Of a stretch of 64,000 nt of DNA, positions 1-8,003 are shown piece after piece (position 1 is the stretch's first letter; each line of letters starts with the position of its first letter). The stretch comes from Streptomyces cellostaticus. GTDB lineage: Bacteria; Actinomycetota; Actinomycetes; Streptomycetales; Streptomycetaceae. The position numbers and the translations under genes are program-made. The notes under the pieces were generated by a model. The model did no database searches. It saw only the letters and a program-made list of their open reading frames with translations, and was not told where the DNA came from. Location of the stretch: NCBI RefSeq assembly GCF_023630175.1, contig NZ_JALLIN010000003.1:62001-126000 (forward strand), written 5' to 3'.

Positions 1-227
1 GCACGGTCCTCGTCGCCGCCCACGGCAACTCCCTGCGCGCCCTGGTCAAGCACCTGGACGGCATCTCGGACGCCGACATCGCGGGCCTCAACATCCCGAC
101 GGGCATCCCCCTCTACTACGAGCTGGACGCCGACTTCCGCCCGGTCACCCCGGGCGGCAAGTACCTCGACCCGGAGGCCGCGGCAGCGGCCATCGAGGCG
201 GTCAAGAACCAGGGCAAGAAGAAGTAA
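1..227 (+). CDS. gpmA: Phosphoglycerate mutase, C-terminal end (partial)
   Basis: Only the last 74 codons are inside the window (frame starts at base 3). The readable protein has the [18 protein letters not shown] stretch that carries the second catalytic histidine of cofactor-dependent phosphoglycerate mutases, followed by [14 protein letters not shown], typical of the bacterial 2,3-BPG-dependent family, and ends in a lysine-rich QGKKK tail. The enzyme interconverts 3- and 2-phosphoglycerate in glycolysis in the cytoplasm. The 5' part is missing because the window begins inside the gene. The last 25 bases of the gene recur at 3012-3037, suggesting that this 3' end has served as an integration site for mobile DNA. 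Confidence 0.93.
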   Translation, partial: TVLVAAHGNSLRALVKHLDGISDADIAGLNIPTGIPLYYELDADFRPVTPGGKYLDPEAAAAAIEAVKNQGKKK

Positions 228-228
228 G
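203..228 (+). repeat. Left copy of 26-bp att-like direct repeat in gpmA 3' end
   Basis: These 26 bases (caaga, then a/c, then ccagggcaagaagaagta, then a/g, g) cover the last codons and stop of gpmA and recur in the same orientation at 3012-3037 with two mismatches. Duplication of a gene's 3' end at both edges of a segment is the hallmark of tyrosine-recombinase integration. The degenerate integrase fragment at 637-757 lies just inside. Calling it an attachment site is inference. Confidence 0.5.
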
Positions 229-241
229 CGCCCACGAAAAG

Positions 242-280
242 GCCCCCTACCTGCGTTTTCTCCGCTGGTAGGGGGCTTTT
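242..280 (+). terminator. Rho-independent terminator after gpmA
   Basis: A 10-bp stem, GCCCCCTACC (242-251) pairing with GGTAGGGGGC (267-276), encloses a 15-base loop and is followed by TTTT. It begins 15 bases after the gpmA stop codon, so it should end the gpmA transcript. Confidence 0.8.
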
Positions 281-319
281 CCCTTGCCCTGGGCCGTCAG
301 CAGGCTGATCGGGCCGTGC

Positions 320-596
320 TCAGTGCTCCTGGAAGGTTGGCTCTGGCTGTTCTTTCGCCTCTGCCCGGGCTCCCAGTTCGCGGAGGGCCGAGACGGCTGC
401 CGCCGCGTCTCTTCCTCAGGCAGCCAGCGAGAATGACGGCGGGAACCTGCGTCGCCAGAACCTTGCTACGCCAAAGGCTCAGCCCCGTCAGCCGACGCAC
501 GACCTGGACGACGTCCATCACGCGGACACCAGGATCGGTGAGCACCACGTCATGAGGCACGTCGTCGCACACCAGCAAGAAGTACTCGTCGGCCAT
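320..596 (-). pseudogene. Ribosomal L7/L12 C-terminal-domain-like protein, frameshifted
   Basis: From the ATG at 596 the frame reads MADEYFLLVCDDVPHD and continues through VVQVVRRLTGLSLWRSKVL to PAVILAG. This resembles the small Streptomyces proteins with an L7/L12 C-terminal-like fold (xVxxLTGLSLxxAKxLV). After PAVILAG the frame is lost. A second frame resumes with AAAAVSALRELGARAEAKEQ and ends PEPTFQEH at a TGA at 320-322, the expected end of such a protein. The sequence between (about 405-425) needs more than one indel to restore the frame, so I call it a pseudogene. It lies in the decayed interval between two att-like repeats. Confidence 0.6.
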
Positions 597-636
597 TGCT
601 CTCCCTGCCCTTCCCCGGTCGGGAGCGTACGAGCCC

Positions 637-757
637 TCAGACGTCATGTCGCATCGTTTTGGTGGCGTCGAAGACAGCGGCCACGGCCTTGCGGGTGCGC
701 TCCTGGCTGGACGGCATGAGGTGCGCGTACACGCGGAGCGTCAGGCCCGGGTCCGGC
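637..757 (-). pseudogene. Tyrosine integrase, C-terminal fragment 1
   Basis: The minus strand reads DPGLTLRVYAHLMPSSQERT followed by RKAVAAVFDATKTM and a stop (TGA at 637-639). This is the classic C-terminus of actinobacterial tyrosine recombinases, and the nucleophilic tyrosine (RVYAHL) is present. Everything upstream of DPG is missing: the frame meets a stop after two more codons and then runs into the end of the XRE-like pseudogene. It is therefore a truncated relic of about 38 codons. It lies about 400 bp from the gpmA 3' end, where an integrase normally sits relative to its attachment site. Confidence 0.75.
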
Positions 758-759
758 GG

Positions 760-1121
760 TCAGCCCTGCACCGCGGCCGGGGCGTTGACCATGATGGCGT
801 CCGCGCGGTAGGCGGCGTCGTCGAGAACCGCCCCGGCGATGCCGTCATCATCGGATGCCAGCCCGGCGCCAGCGGCAGCCTCGACGGCGACCAGGAGGCC
901 ACGCACCTCACGAGCCGACGAGTCATCAAGGCCGAGAGCACTGGACAGCCGGTCAAGGACATCGAAGCTCGGGACCATGCGCCCGTTCTCCACCTTGGAG
1001 ACGGTCGGCTGTCCCACGCCGGCCGTTGCGCCAACACGGCGCCAGTCAGGCCAACTTCAGCACGCAGCCCCCGACGACGCGTCCCAAGCGCCTTCATCCG
1101 CTCCCGTCGCTCACTCCCCAT
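760..1121 (-). pseudogene. XRE-family helix-turn-helix regulator, frameshifted
   Basis: From the ATG at 1121 the protein reads MGSERRERMKALGTR, then GLRAEVGLTGAVLAQR, a typical N-terminus of an XRE/Cro-type regulator. A one-base loss near 1020 shifts the frame; in the neighbouring frame it continues AGVGQPTVSKVENGRMVPSF, the recognition helix and helix 4 of the HTH. It then runs through a helical region (LDRLSSALGLDDSSAREVRG) and ends at 760. Only the first part of the usual family length remains, so it is both frameshifted and truncated. Such regulators often accompany integrative elements. Confidence 0.65.
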
Positions 1122-1288
1122 ACCGAGGGTTCTACACCACGGAGCAGCCGAGGCCGGATCGAGTGTGCGAGCCGCGGTGATCAGCAACGGCCCAGATGCC
1201 GGATCCCAACTGACGCTTGACGTTCTGGTCTCAGGTGATGTTCGACGGTGGGTCTAGGGGTTGTGCCGCCTCCAGCTACCCTCCGGTC

Positions 1289-1615
1289 ATGGAGCAGGAC
1301 TGCCCCCTTGTCCGCGACGTCTTCCCGGATCTTGTCGCAGAGCTGATCACTCTCCTGGAGAGCGAAGGAGAACGTGAGCTGGCCATCTGTGCGTGGGATC
1401 TACGTATGGTTGACGCGTGCCGCTGCGGCGATGACTTTTGCCAGAGCTTCCAGACCGCAGTTCATCCGCAGGGACAGCCATACGGCGCCGGCCATAGGTG
1501 CGTGCCGCTCTTGCCCTCGCGAGGCATGCTGTGCCTAGACGTCGTGGATGGCCGGATCATGTACGTCGAAGTACTTGATCGGCCTCCCATGCAGCGCCAG
1601 GGTGAAGGGCCGTGA
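1289..1615 (+). CDS. Conserved hypothetical protein (108 aa)
   Basis: This frame encodes MEQDCPLVRDVFPDLVAELI and continues with a Cys-rich centre (MVDACRCGDDFCQSF), then GHRCVPLLPSRGMLCLDVVD and VEVLDRPPMQRQ. I recognise the pattern of a small Streptomyces family ending in 'LDVV..RI..VEVLDRP', whose function I do not know. I chose the ATG at 1289 because the family-like sequence starts there; upstream in-frame sequence to 1217 looks random. There is no signal peptide or membrane segment. It is the only apparently intact plus-strand gene in the decayed interval after gpmA. Confidence 0.65.
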   Translation: MEQDCPLVRDVFPDLVAELITLLESEGERELAICAWDLRMVDACRCGDDFCQSFQTAVHPQGQPYGAGHRCVPLLPSRGMLCLDVVDGRIMYVEVLDRPPMQRQGEGP

Positions 1616-2401
1616 GGTCGGCCTCGGCAACCGACACCTCCACCAGCGCTATCCCCAACCTCCTGCCTCCGTCCCGCTCCAGCCCGGCCGGTGTCCGTGC
1701 CGCGGGACGCCCACAGCGGTTGAAGCGTCAAGTGACGAGCCCCAGCCGCACCTACAGGCCCGGACGGGCCAAGAGCCCTCGGGTCTATGGCCGGCGCCCG
1801 TGGACCGCCCACGCTGCGGGGACCGTGGAAAACACGGGGAACCCGGTAGACAGCCGACCATGGTCCTGCAGTCGTTCACCGCAGCTCAGTGGGTCTACAA
1901 CCGCCAGATCACCCAGATGGGGGGGGCTCCCGCCTCGAAGGTCAACGGCCGACCGTCGAAAGTTACTCTGGACGACACCTCGAAACATGGCTTAGGCCGT
2001 CGGTGGTGCAGGGGGCGCACGCGCGCATGGTCGGTGAGCAGACTCGCCGTCGTGGCTGACTTTCGCTGGCTGGGGCACAGGATCCAAGACCGAGCTTCTG
2101 TCTCGGGTTCTCCGGAACGAAACAGGTCGTGCCATTCGCGTGCCAGTTCCTGCGGGGAACAACGCGAAACGACTCGGGCGCGATTAGGGCCCAACACCAC
2201 CCCGCCGCAGATCAACGCGGCAACTTCCGCCAGAAGACCCAAGCTTCCCAGGCTGAGGTCCCACCGCAGTCGAGGGCCCGTCAGTCCAGCCAGACGAGCA
2301 TCGCGTCGTCCGCCCTGTTTTGCCGGTACTGCTCAGCCGTCGGCCGCGCCCAGGCGTCAATGGTGGGCACGGCCGTCAGCTGCAGACTTTGGGCGAGGTC
2401 T
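1616..2401. other. Gene-poor interval with possible relics
   Basis: I find no convincing intact gene here. Two minus-strand stretches look like decayed coding sequence: one near 2280-2390 ends in PTAEQYRQNRADDAMLVWLD before a stop at 2281-2283, and one around 2090-2242 contains QELAREWHDLFRSGEPETEA. Neither has a clear start or recognisable domain. Long plus-strand frames here are Arg/Pro-rich and look non-coding. Confidence 0.4.
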
Positions 2402-2728
2402 CTACACGCTGCCCTGGGCCTCGGCGTCGGCGACCGCGATCGTGATGCCGAGGGCTTTGGCGATGTTGCCGGCTGCCGTCATGACGCGGGCTGTACCCAC
2501 GACAGGAGCGATGGCGACAAGGACATCCTGCACCTGCTCGGCGGTCAGGCCGGCTTGGATGGCGGGGTCGATGTGGGCAATGTATGAGATCGGCGGGGCG
2601 TCCGAAGCCGCGAGGGCCGCGATGCGGGTGAGCAGGAGCGTGTCCGGAGCCAGTCCGCACCGCTCAACCGAGTCGACCGTCATCGCGGCGATGGTGTCCA
2701 GTACAGGGGTTTCAGATGCTGTGGCCAT
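2402..2728 (-). CDS. Carboxymuconolactone decarboxylase-family (AhpD-like) protein
   Basis: The 108-residue protein starts MATASETPVLDTIAAMTVDS and contains the family signature PDTLLLTRIAALAASDAPP, HIDPAIQAGLTAEQVQDVLV and APVVGTARVMTAAGNIAKAL. Family members are small all-helical proteins, from true gamma-carboxymuconolactone decarboxylases to AhpD-like peroxidase partners. No CxxC is seen, so AhpD-type peroxidatic chemistry is unlikely. The ATG at 2728 was chosen because a GGAG-type ribosome binding site lies just upstream and the family domain starts there. It appears intact among decayed neighbours. The substrate is unknown. Confidence 0.8.
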   Translation of the reverse strand: MATASETPVLDTIAAMTVDSVERCGLAPDTLLLTRIAALAASDAPPISYIAHIDPAIQAGLTAEQVQDVLVAIAPVVGTARVMTAAGNIAKALGITIAVADAEAQGSV

Positions 2729-3011
2729 GGCAGTCGTCTCCTGTTGGTGTCGTGAGAGGGGTCCACGGGGGCCGACGCGCATGAGCTCCCTTGTGGGGCA
2801 GCCCTTCGTTCGACCGTAAGCCCGTTTCCGGCGGATCGCCCATCGAGGAACAGTCCGAGGAGGGGGCCGTAAGATCACGCCGCCGGGAGGGCTCCGTCGT
2901 CTGGGCCGTCCGAGGCTGCTCGGCAGCGGTCAGTGACGGCCAATGACAACCGCTCAGGAACCCAGGAGCACTGCTCGGACCTGCGAAAATCCAGGTCACC
3001 AAGATCCCCGG

Positions 3012-3037
3012 CAAGACCCAGGGCAAGAAGAAGTAGG
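3012..3037 (+). repeat. Right copy of 26-bp att-like direct repeat
   Basis: This copy of the gpmA 3' end (203-228) has two mismatches and again includes codons reading QGKKK followed by a stop (TAG). The bases just upstream (KIPGKT in frame) do not match gpmA, so it is not a simple gene duplication. A second integrase fragment begins about 150 bp downstream. Confidence 0.5.
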
Positions 3038-3183
3038 TTTTGTGATCACGCCCCCGACCCGTGCTTATGGCGCGGATCGGGGACATTTTCATGGCCTGGG
3101 CCCACTGCGGGCCCTCATTCCCCCGAGCCCTACGGCCGGAGCGCCTGCCCGGGAGCCTTCCGGGCGTGGTCTCGGCTGCTCGG

Positions 3184-3376
3184 CACGAGGTGCGCCTATA
3201 CCTTCAGCGTCAGGCCCGGATCGAAGTGCCCGAGGTATTCGCCGAAGGCCCTGATGCTCTCCCCCGCGTCCAGGACAAAGGACGCGTAGAAGTGCCTCAG
3301 CGCGTGCATGCCGTGCTCGCGAGCGGCGGTGTGCTCGCGGCTCCTGACTTTGGAGATGACGCCGACCGGGTTGGGT
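3184..3376 (-). pseudogene. Tyrosine integrase fragment 2, catalytic Tyr codon is a stop
   Basis: The minus strand reads SREHTAAREHGMHALRHFYA, SFVLDAGESIRAFGEYLGHF, DPGLTLKV, stop, AHLVP. This is the HxLRH box (catalytic Arg), the LGH box and the C-terminal nucleophile region of a tyrosine recombinase. The codon at the position of the nucleophilic tyrosine is TAG (compare VYAHLMP in the fragment at 637-757). The sequence upstream of the HxLRH box is absent. It is clearly inactive. Its position just past the second att-like repeat mirrors that of fragment 1 past the first. Confidence 0.75.
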
Positions 3377-3592
3377 GACCTGGCAGGGCGTTGGTTCGGT
3401 TAGCGACGGATCACAGGTCCGGGTTCGGGGTCGGCGGGGTCTGGTGGGTGGATCGTGGGCGGTGTGACGGTGTGTCTGTATGACCGCGCGGGGTGTGTGT
3501 GGCTTGATCGTCGGGCGGTCCCGGCAGGGGCCTCTTCACCGGCCGACGTCCGTGGCGCGTTCTGGGTGCCGCGCTCTTTGTAGAGGAGTCTT

Positions 3593-4885
3593 GTGAGACC
3601 GATCCTGCAACGTGCCGTGTTCCGTCGCCGTAGTGCGGGAGCGGCGGGTGAGTTGTGGCGTCCGACCCGGGCCGGGCGTGCTGCCGTCCTGTGCGCCGCG
3701 GTGGCACTGCCGGCGGCGCTGGTGGTGCCCACGGCCGCGCCCGCCGCCGCGGCGGAGCCCGTGACGGTCACCTTCGACACGGCGGGTGCCGACCAGCCCT
3801 TCACCGTTCCGCCCGGCGTCACCGAACTGGACGTCACCGCGACGGGCGCCGCGGGTCAGAGCGGGTCCTTGGGCGGTGCGGGCGGCGAGGGCGCCACCGT
3901 CACCGGCACGGTCACGGTGCCGTCGGGCACGACCACCCTCTTCGTCAACGTCGGCACGGGTGGGGGCCCCGGCGGAGGGCCGGACCCAGGTGGTGCCGGC
4001 GGCGGTTCCAGCGATGTCCGCACCTGCAGCTCATCCGACCTCGGCTGCACCCTGACCGGCGTCCCCGCCACCGACCCCCGCCTCATCGTCGCGGGCGGCG
4101 GCGGAGGCGGCGGCAATGGCGCCTCGGATAACCTCAATTCGAAGGCCACCGGCGGAGACGCCGGAGACACCGGGGGGGACGGCGGCAGCAGACCGGACGG
4201 CGGCCAGGGCGGTGGCGGCGGGACCCAGACAGCCGGCGGCGCGGCCGGAGCCGCATGCTCCCTCGACGACGGTGAACCCAGCACTCCGGGCACTCCGGGC
4301 GCGGCCGGTGCCGGCGGCACCGGCGGAGGCGGCTTCGGGGCGGGCGGCGGCGGAGGCGGCTGGTTCGGTGGAGGCGGCGGCGGAGGCTGCCGCTATATCG
4401 TCAGCGACCCTCCCTCTTACGGTCCCGGTGGCGGCGGTGGTGGGTCGAATCGCGTCCCCACGGGTGGTGGCTCCGGCACCGCCGCGGGGCCGGCCATGGT
4501 GACCATCACCTACACCCCGGTGCCCCTCACCTGCGCGACCGCCACGCCCACCATCACCGGTACCAACCGCGACGACATCCTGACCGGTACCCCGGGCGAC
4601 GATGTGATCTTCGCTCTGGCCGGGAACGACGTGGTCGACGGCCGCGGTGGCGACGACCTGATCTGCGGCGGCGACGGCAACGACGTCCTCGCCGGGGGCA
4701 ACGGCGACGACCGCGTCGAGGGCGGCGACGGCAACGACGTCCTGTCCGGCGGCGCCGGCGACGACGCCCTCTTCGGCGGCCCCGGCAACGACGCTCTCGA
4801 CGGCGGTCCCGGTACCGACACCAACGACGGCGGATCCGGCCACAACAGCTGCGTCAACCCCACCAGCGGCCCCGGCTGCTTCTGA
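3593..4885 (+). CDS. Secreted glycine-rich protein with C-terminal RTX-like repeats
   Basis: The 430-residue product begins at a GTG with a clear ribosome binding site (GAGGAG, 3582-3587). Residues about 20-50 form a signal peptide (basic start, AAVLCAAVALPAALVV core, APAAAAE cleavage region). Residues about 60-310 are extremely Gly-rich, with runs such as GGGGGGG, four or more cysteines and two Asp/Ser-rich breaks. Residues about 325-420 hold Ca2+-binding RTX-type nonapeptides (GGDGNDVLxGGxGDD, GGPGNDALDGG), at least seven units. RTX repeats fold as calcium-bound beta-rolls outside the cell. No dedicated type I exporter lies nearby, so Sec export fits. A structural or adhesive surface role is plausible but unproven. 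Confidence 0.85.
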   Translation: MRPILQRAVFRRRSAGAAGELWRPTRAGRAAVLCAAVALPAALVVPTAAPAAAAEPVTVTFDTAGADQPFTVPPGVTELDVTATGAAGQSGSLGGAGGEGATVTGTVTVPSGTTTLFVNVGTGGGPGGGPDPGGAGGGSSDVRTCSSSDLGCTLTGVPATDPRLIVAGGGGGGGNGASDNLNSKATGGDAGDTGGDGGSRPDGGQGGGGGTQTAGGAAGAACSLDDGEPSTPGTPGAAGAGGTGGGGFGAGGGGGGWFGGGGGGGCRYIVSDPPSYGPGGGGGGSNRVPTGGGSGTAAGPAMVTITYTPVPLTCATATPTITGTNRDDILTGTPGDDVIFALAGNDVVDGRGGDDLICGGDGNDVLAGGNGDDRVEGGDGNDVLSGGAGDDALFGGPGNDALDGGPGTDTNDGGSGHNSCVNPTSGPGCF

Positions 4886-4947
4886 CCCGCTTGGGGTGGC
4901 TCCGGCGCCTGGCAGCCTGCTTGTCGGCCGCCACCGACGGGTTGCTG

Positions 4948-5721
4948 TCAGGCGTCGCGCCACCACGGGGGTCGGATGGTCTCGTTCTCGTCGGCGGCGC
5001 AGTTGACGCCCTGGACGACCTCTGAGTCGGCCAGGTCCCAGCCCACGATGCCGTTGCCCTGCCGGGCCAGTTCCACCAGGCGGGCGCGGTGGGTTCCGCT
5101 GCCGGTGTTCACGTCGCACGTCTCGACACTGGTCCAGGAGTGTCCGTCCAGAGCGGCGACGACCGCCACGGCGGGCAGTACGACGACGCCGAGCAGCAGT
5201 CCGGCGATCCACAGGGCGTCGGCGGCACGCTGCGGGGCGGTCTCGGCCCGGTTGCCGGTGCGGCGGCCCGTGGTGTGATCCCGTCGGCCGGTCTTGTAGT
5301 CGACCATCACCCCCACCCTCAGCAGGTAGGAGGCCAGGCCGGTGGCCAGGCCCCAACCCAGGCCGTTGAACGCACCCACCACCACCCCCAGGGCGGCCGG
5401 AACCACGGCGGCAGAGACCGCGGTCGTCACCATGGGGGTGTCCCGGTGTCTGAGGGCGCCGCCCCTGGCCGCGAGGCCGGCGTAGGTGGCGCGCGAGACG
5501 GTCACGGCCAGCACGGTGGCCAGCAGGGCGTCGTTCAGGAACATGCCGATGAGGATGTCGGCCCAGTTGCCAGGCCCCATGGCGATCAGCGCGTCCCTGG
5601 CCGCGTCCCCACCGCCGAGTGTCCAGGCCAGCTTGAGCGCCGGGACCGCGAGCACCACCGCCAGCAGCATCATGTGCCCGGCCCTCTCCCGGTAGTCCCC
5701 GGAAGCCCTCTCCTCACTCAT
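4948..5721 (-). CDS. Polytopic membrane protein of unknown function (257 aa)
   Basis: The protein starts MSEERASGDYRERAGHMMLL and has about five hydrophobic segments: residues about 15-35, 55-75, 95-125, 125-140 and 165-190. A Cys/Asp-rich C-terminal tail follows (WTSVETCDVNTGSGTHRARL, GVNCAADENE), and its two cysteines could form an extracytoplasmic disulfide. I recognise no family. Its ATG overlaps the stop of the upstream gene (ATGA at 5718-5721), so it is probably co-translated with the 5718-6242 gene and the hydrolase at 6242-7333. Confidence 0.7.
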   Translation of the reverse strand: MSEERASGDYRERAGHMMLLAVVLAVPALKLAWTLGGGDAARDALIAMGPGNWADILIGMFLNDALLATVLAVTVSRATYAGLAARGGALRHRDTPMVTTAVSAAVVPAALGVVVGAFNGLGWGLATGLASYLLRVGVMVDYKTGRRDHTTGRRTGNRAETAPQRAADALWIAGLLLGVVVLPAVAVVAALDGHSWTSVETCDVNTGSGTHRARLVELARQGNGIVGWDLADSEVVQGVNCAADENETIRPPWWRDA

Positions 5722-6242
5722 GCGACGAGTCTTACGGACCGTCCGCCACCGGCGAGGTCCGACACACGTACGCTCCTACGTCGCCCGGACGAGCCGAAGG
5801 CAGTACTCGCCCCTCTCCGTGGCGCGAGGCGGAGTTCGGCGACCTCGTCGACGAACAGCGAGAGGGGCACGGCGCGTTCGTGCTCGGACCGGCGCCGGAT
5901 GTCGCCGGTGAACTCCTTGCACAGCAGCTTCCGGAGCCCTCCCTTGCCGAACGCCGCGGACCTCCGCAGTACTTCAGCGCCTCGGCAGTCCGGTGGAGAG
6001 GACCCCACGGCGCAGAGCAGGTCCAAGCGCAGTGCAGCAGACGTTCTGTCCTCGTCGTGAGAGGCGACCACGGCCGTATCACCGAGAGCGTCCGACAGGC
6101 GCGCAAGCGCATCGTCTTCCGTCCCGTAGCGGGCTTCAGCGCTCAAAGCCCTGCCCCTCCCCAACCATCCGGCGGGACCGCGCAAGCCCCACACGGCCGA
6201 GTCAGAGGTCGTGGCGCCGACCGGACGGTAGGTCCGATCCAC
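5718..6242 (-). CDS. Hypothetical protein (174 aa), low confidence
   Basis: This frame runs from a GTG at 6242, whose G is shared with the TAG stop of the preceding hydrolase, to a TGA that overlaps the ATG of the next gene. The tight overlaps on both sides argue that it is translated, and the middle (TEDDALARLSDALGDTAVVA, HDEDRTSAALRLDLLCAV) looks like normal helical protein. Against this, the ends are Arg/Gly-rich, no domain is recognisable and no ribosome binding site is evident. It could equally be a decayed gene. Confidence 0.42.
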   Translation of the reverse strand: MDRTYRPVGATTSDSAVWGLRGPAGWLGRGRALSAEARYGTEDDALARLSDALGDTAVVASHDEDRTSAALRLDLLCAVGSSPPDCRGAEVLRRSAAFGKGGLRKLLCKEFTGDIRRRSEHERAVPLSLFVDEVAELRLAPRRGASTAFGSSGRRRSVRVSDLAGGGRSVRLVA

Positions 6243-7333
6243 TATCGACGGATCGCTTTCGAAATTATCTCGATGGCCTCCGGATCGTCATAGAGTCGAG
6301 AGTGGGACAATCCCAATTTCTTGCTCGATGTGGAGTGCCGCAATAGCTGCACCGCGATTCTTCCGGGCGGCGTGTCCTCGACCGACACCGACGCGAAAAT
6401 GGATACGAACGGGCCGTCTTCGAGGCCGAATCCCAGTGAACCCGCCAGCAGCACCATGACGCCGCCCAGGCAGAAGAGCCAGACGCTCACGAAAAGGTAA
6501 CCGCTGATGATGGTGCCAGTGTGGACGTATCGCCCCAGTGATATGGCAAGGGTGCCCGGCAGGCTCACGATCATGAGGGTGTGCCACCACACTTTTCGGT
6601 TCCCCAGAGGACGGGCTATCAGTGAACCCAGCCATCCGACGAACTGTCCGGACGCGAGACTGAAAGACGCCTCGTCTCCCGGCGCCCGGATGACGGTGAG
6701 ATCCCGAGAGGGGATCTCGGGCACCTGGATGCTGGCCACCAATCGCTTGCCGAATCCCCTGCCGAGATAGTGCCTGAAATTCACCGCGCCGACAATGCAC
6801 CACAGGACCTCGATGGCGAATATGATCCCGAATAATTCCATCCCGCGGGCGACGTAGGAGTCATTTCCAGTCGCTGCCGTCCATGTGGCTGCTGTGAACA
6901 GCAGCACCCCGGACCATATTATATGGAAGGCGAAAAAGCTCGTACGGGTCCATGCTCGGGCGTGAATGAACGGCGTGGCTAGCGTCACCACTGATACGCG
7001 AGTGCGTCGACCGGAGTTGCGAAACAGCTCCAGAGCATGGAGCGCCACGTTTCCGCCGTGACTGTGCGCGACAATCCACTGCCGAGCCCCCTCGTTCTCC
7101 CGCGCTACCTTTTCCAGGTGCTCGGCAAGTTCCTGTGCTGCGCGGGCACGCGCCTGATGCGAATTTCGACCGGACCACGTGAAGGGCATGACCTGGCATC
7201 CGACCCCCGAGAGTCTGCGACTCATCGCGCTGTCCGATTTTGTCCAAGCGGCGTCACGCGCGAAAGTTCCGTGCACCAGAGTCACGGCAACGGGACATCT
7301 CGCTGTTCGGTCCCGCGTCCTGGACTTCCCCAT
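6242..7333 (-). CDS. Alpha/beta hydrolase with membrane segments
   Basis: The 363-residue protein opens with a lipase-like fold: VAVTLVHGTFARDAAW (oxyanion HG), then IVAHSHGGNVALHALE, a GxSxG-type nucleophile elbow (AHSHGG). After about residue 130 there are hydrophobic segments, FFAFHIIWSGVLLFTAATW and ELFGIIFAIEVLWCIVGAV, and later two more near residues 250-310, so it is likely membrane anchored. The C-terminal DDPEAIEIISKAIRR may supply the last helix. The substrate (lipid or ester) is unknown. Codon usage is less GC-biased than in the neighbours, suggesting acquisition. It heads a minus-strand unit with two genes that overlap end to end. Confidence 0.75.
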   Translation of the reverse strand: MGKSRTRDRTARCPVAVTLVHGTFARDAAWTKSDSAMSRRLSGVGCQVMPFTWSGRNSHQARARAAQELAEHLEKVARENEGARQWIVAHSHGGNVALHALELFRNSGRRTRVSVVTLATPFIHARAWTRTSFFAFHIIWSGVLLFTAATWTAATGNDSYVARGMELFGIIFAIEVLWCIVGAVNFRHYLGRGFGKRLVASIQVPEIPSRDLTVIRAPGDEASFSLASGQFVGWLGSLIARPLGNRKVWWHTLMIVSLPGTLAISLGRYVHTGTIISGYLFVSVWLFCLGGVMVLLAGSLGFGLEDGPFVSIFASVSVEDTPPGRIAVQLLRHSTSSKKLGLSHSRLYDDPEAIEIISKAIRR

Positions 7334-8003
7334 CTTCTCAGCCTAGGGCGATGCGACCGGAGCCGAAGGTGTTTTCCCGCAACGAAAAGCCGGTCTCAGC
7401 AGAAATCCCAGGCGGTCCGGCACGGCAGGCGCGGCCGGGCGGCCCCCGATGAAGCCAAGGCGATCGAACTCCCGAAGCGCGTGCCGAGCCCCCTCAGAGC
7501 TGTTCCGTCGCAGGTCGGCTCGGCAACATCTCGCATACGGGCCCGTACCTCCCAAGCTGGGGACTCGTCCGACGCGGCAGGCCGCCCGACGGGAGGGCTC
7601 CGCTGAGGGAAAGTCCCTCGCAGGGAACCACCCGGCACGACTACCGTCAGTGCCCTCACTCGCACTGCCTCGGGGGACACGCATGCACGTCCGCACGTCG
7701 CGATCCATACCGGCAGTCGGACCTGTCCGGATGCGGCCTCCGCACCGGATGCCGCTCGGTCGACGACCACTCCCGTCGGCGCGCAGACCGGCATGGCACA
7801 CCAGGTGCCCGCCGGGGCCGCCGCCGGCGTCGGTCAGGGCCAGAGACCTCGCGGGCGTCAGCCGGGGCGGAGAATTCGACTCCGGTCCGGTTTCGCTGGT
7901 CCAGCTTGAGAAAGCGCAGGTCAGCGCGCGGAAGCAGGCGTTCTCATGTGGATCTGTGCCGACGGCCACAGCGAACCGGTGGAACGAGGGCGCATACTGA
8001 GCC
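7334..8003. other. Interval without a recognisable gene
   Basis: About 670 bp. Open frames on both strands are Arg/Pro/Ser-rich and lack starts with ribosome binding sites or any domain I recognise. The promoter of the small gene at 8004 presumably lies at the right end. Confidence 0.4.

Noticed and set aside
1548..2819. 423-codon plus-strand open frame over the gene-poor interval
   Set aside because: Arg/Pro/Ser-rich with no domain, overlaps the end of one gene and the antisense of the decarboxylase-like gene; typical GC-driven open frame.
2998..3035. Second gpmA gene copy
   Set aside because: Only the last ~25 bases match; the upstream frame does not encode phosphoglycerate mutase.
4031..5356. 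441-codon minus-strand frame opposite the RTX protein
   Set aside because: It is the complement of Gly-rich repeats, giving meaningless Ala/Gly/Val repeats, and crosses into a real membrane-protein gene.
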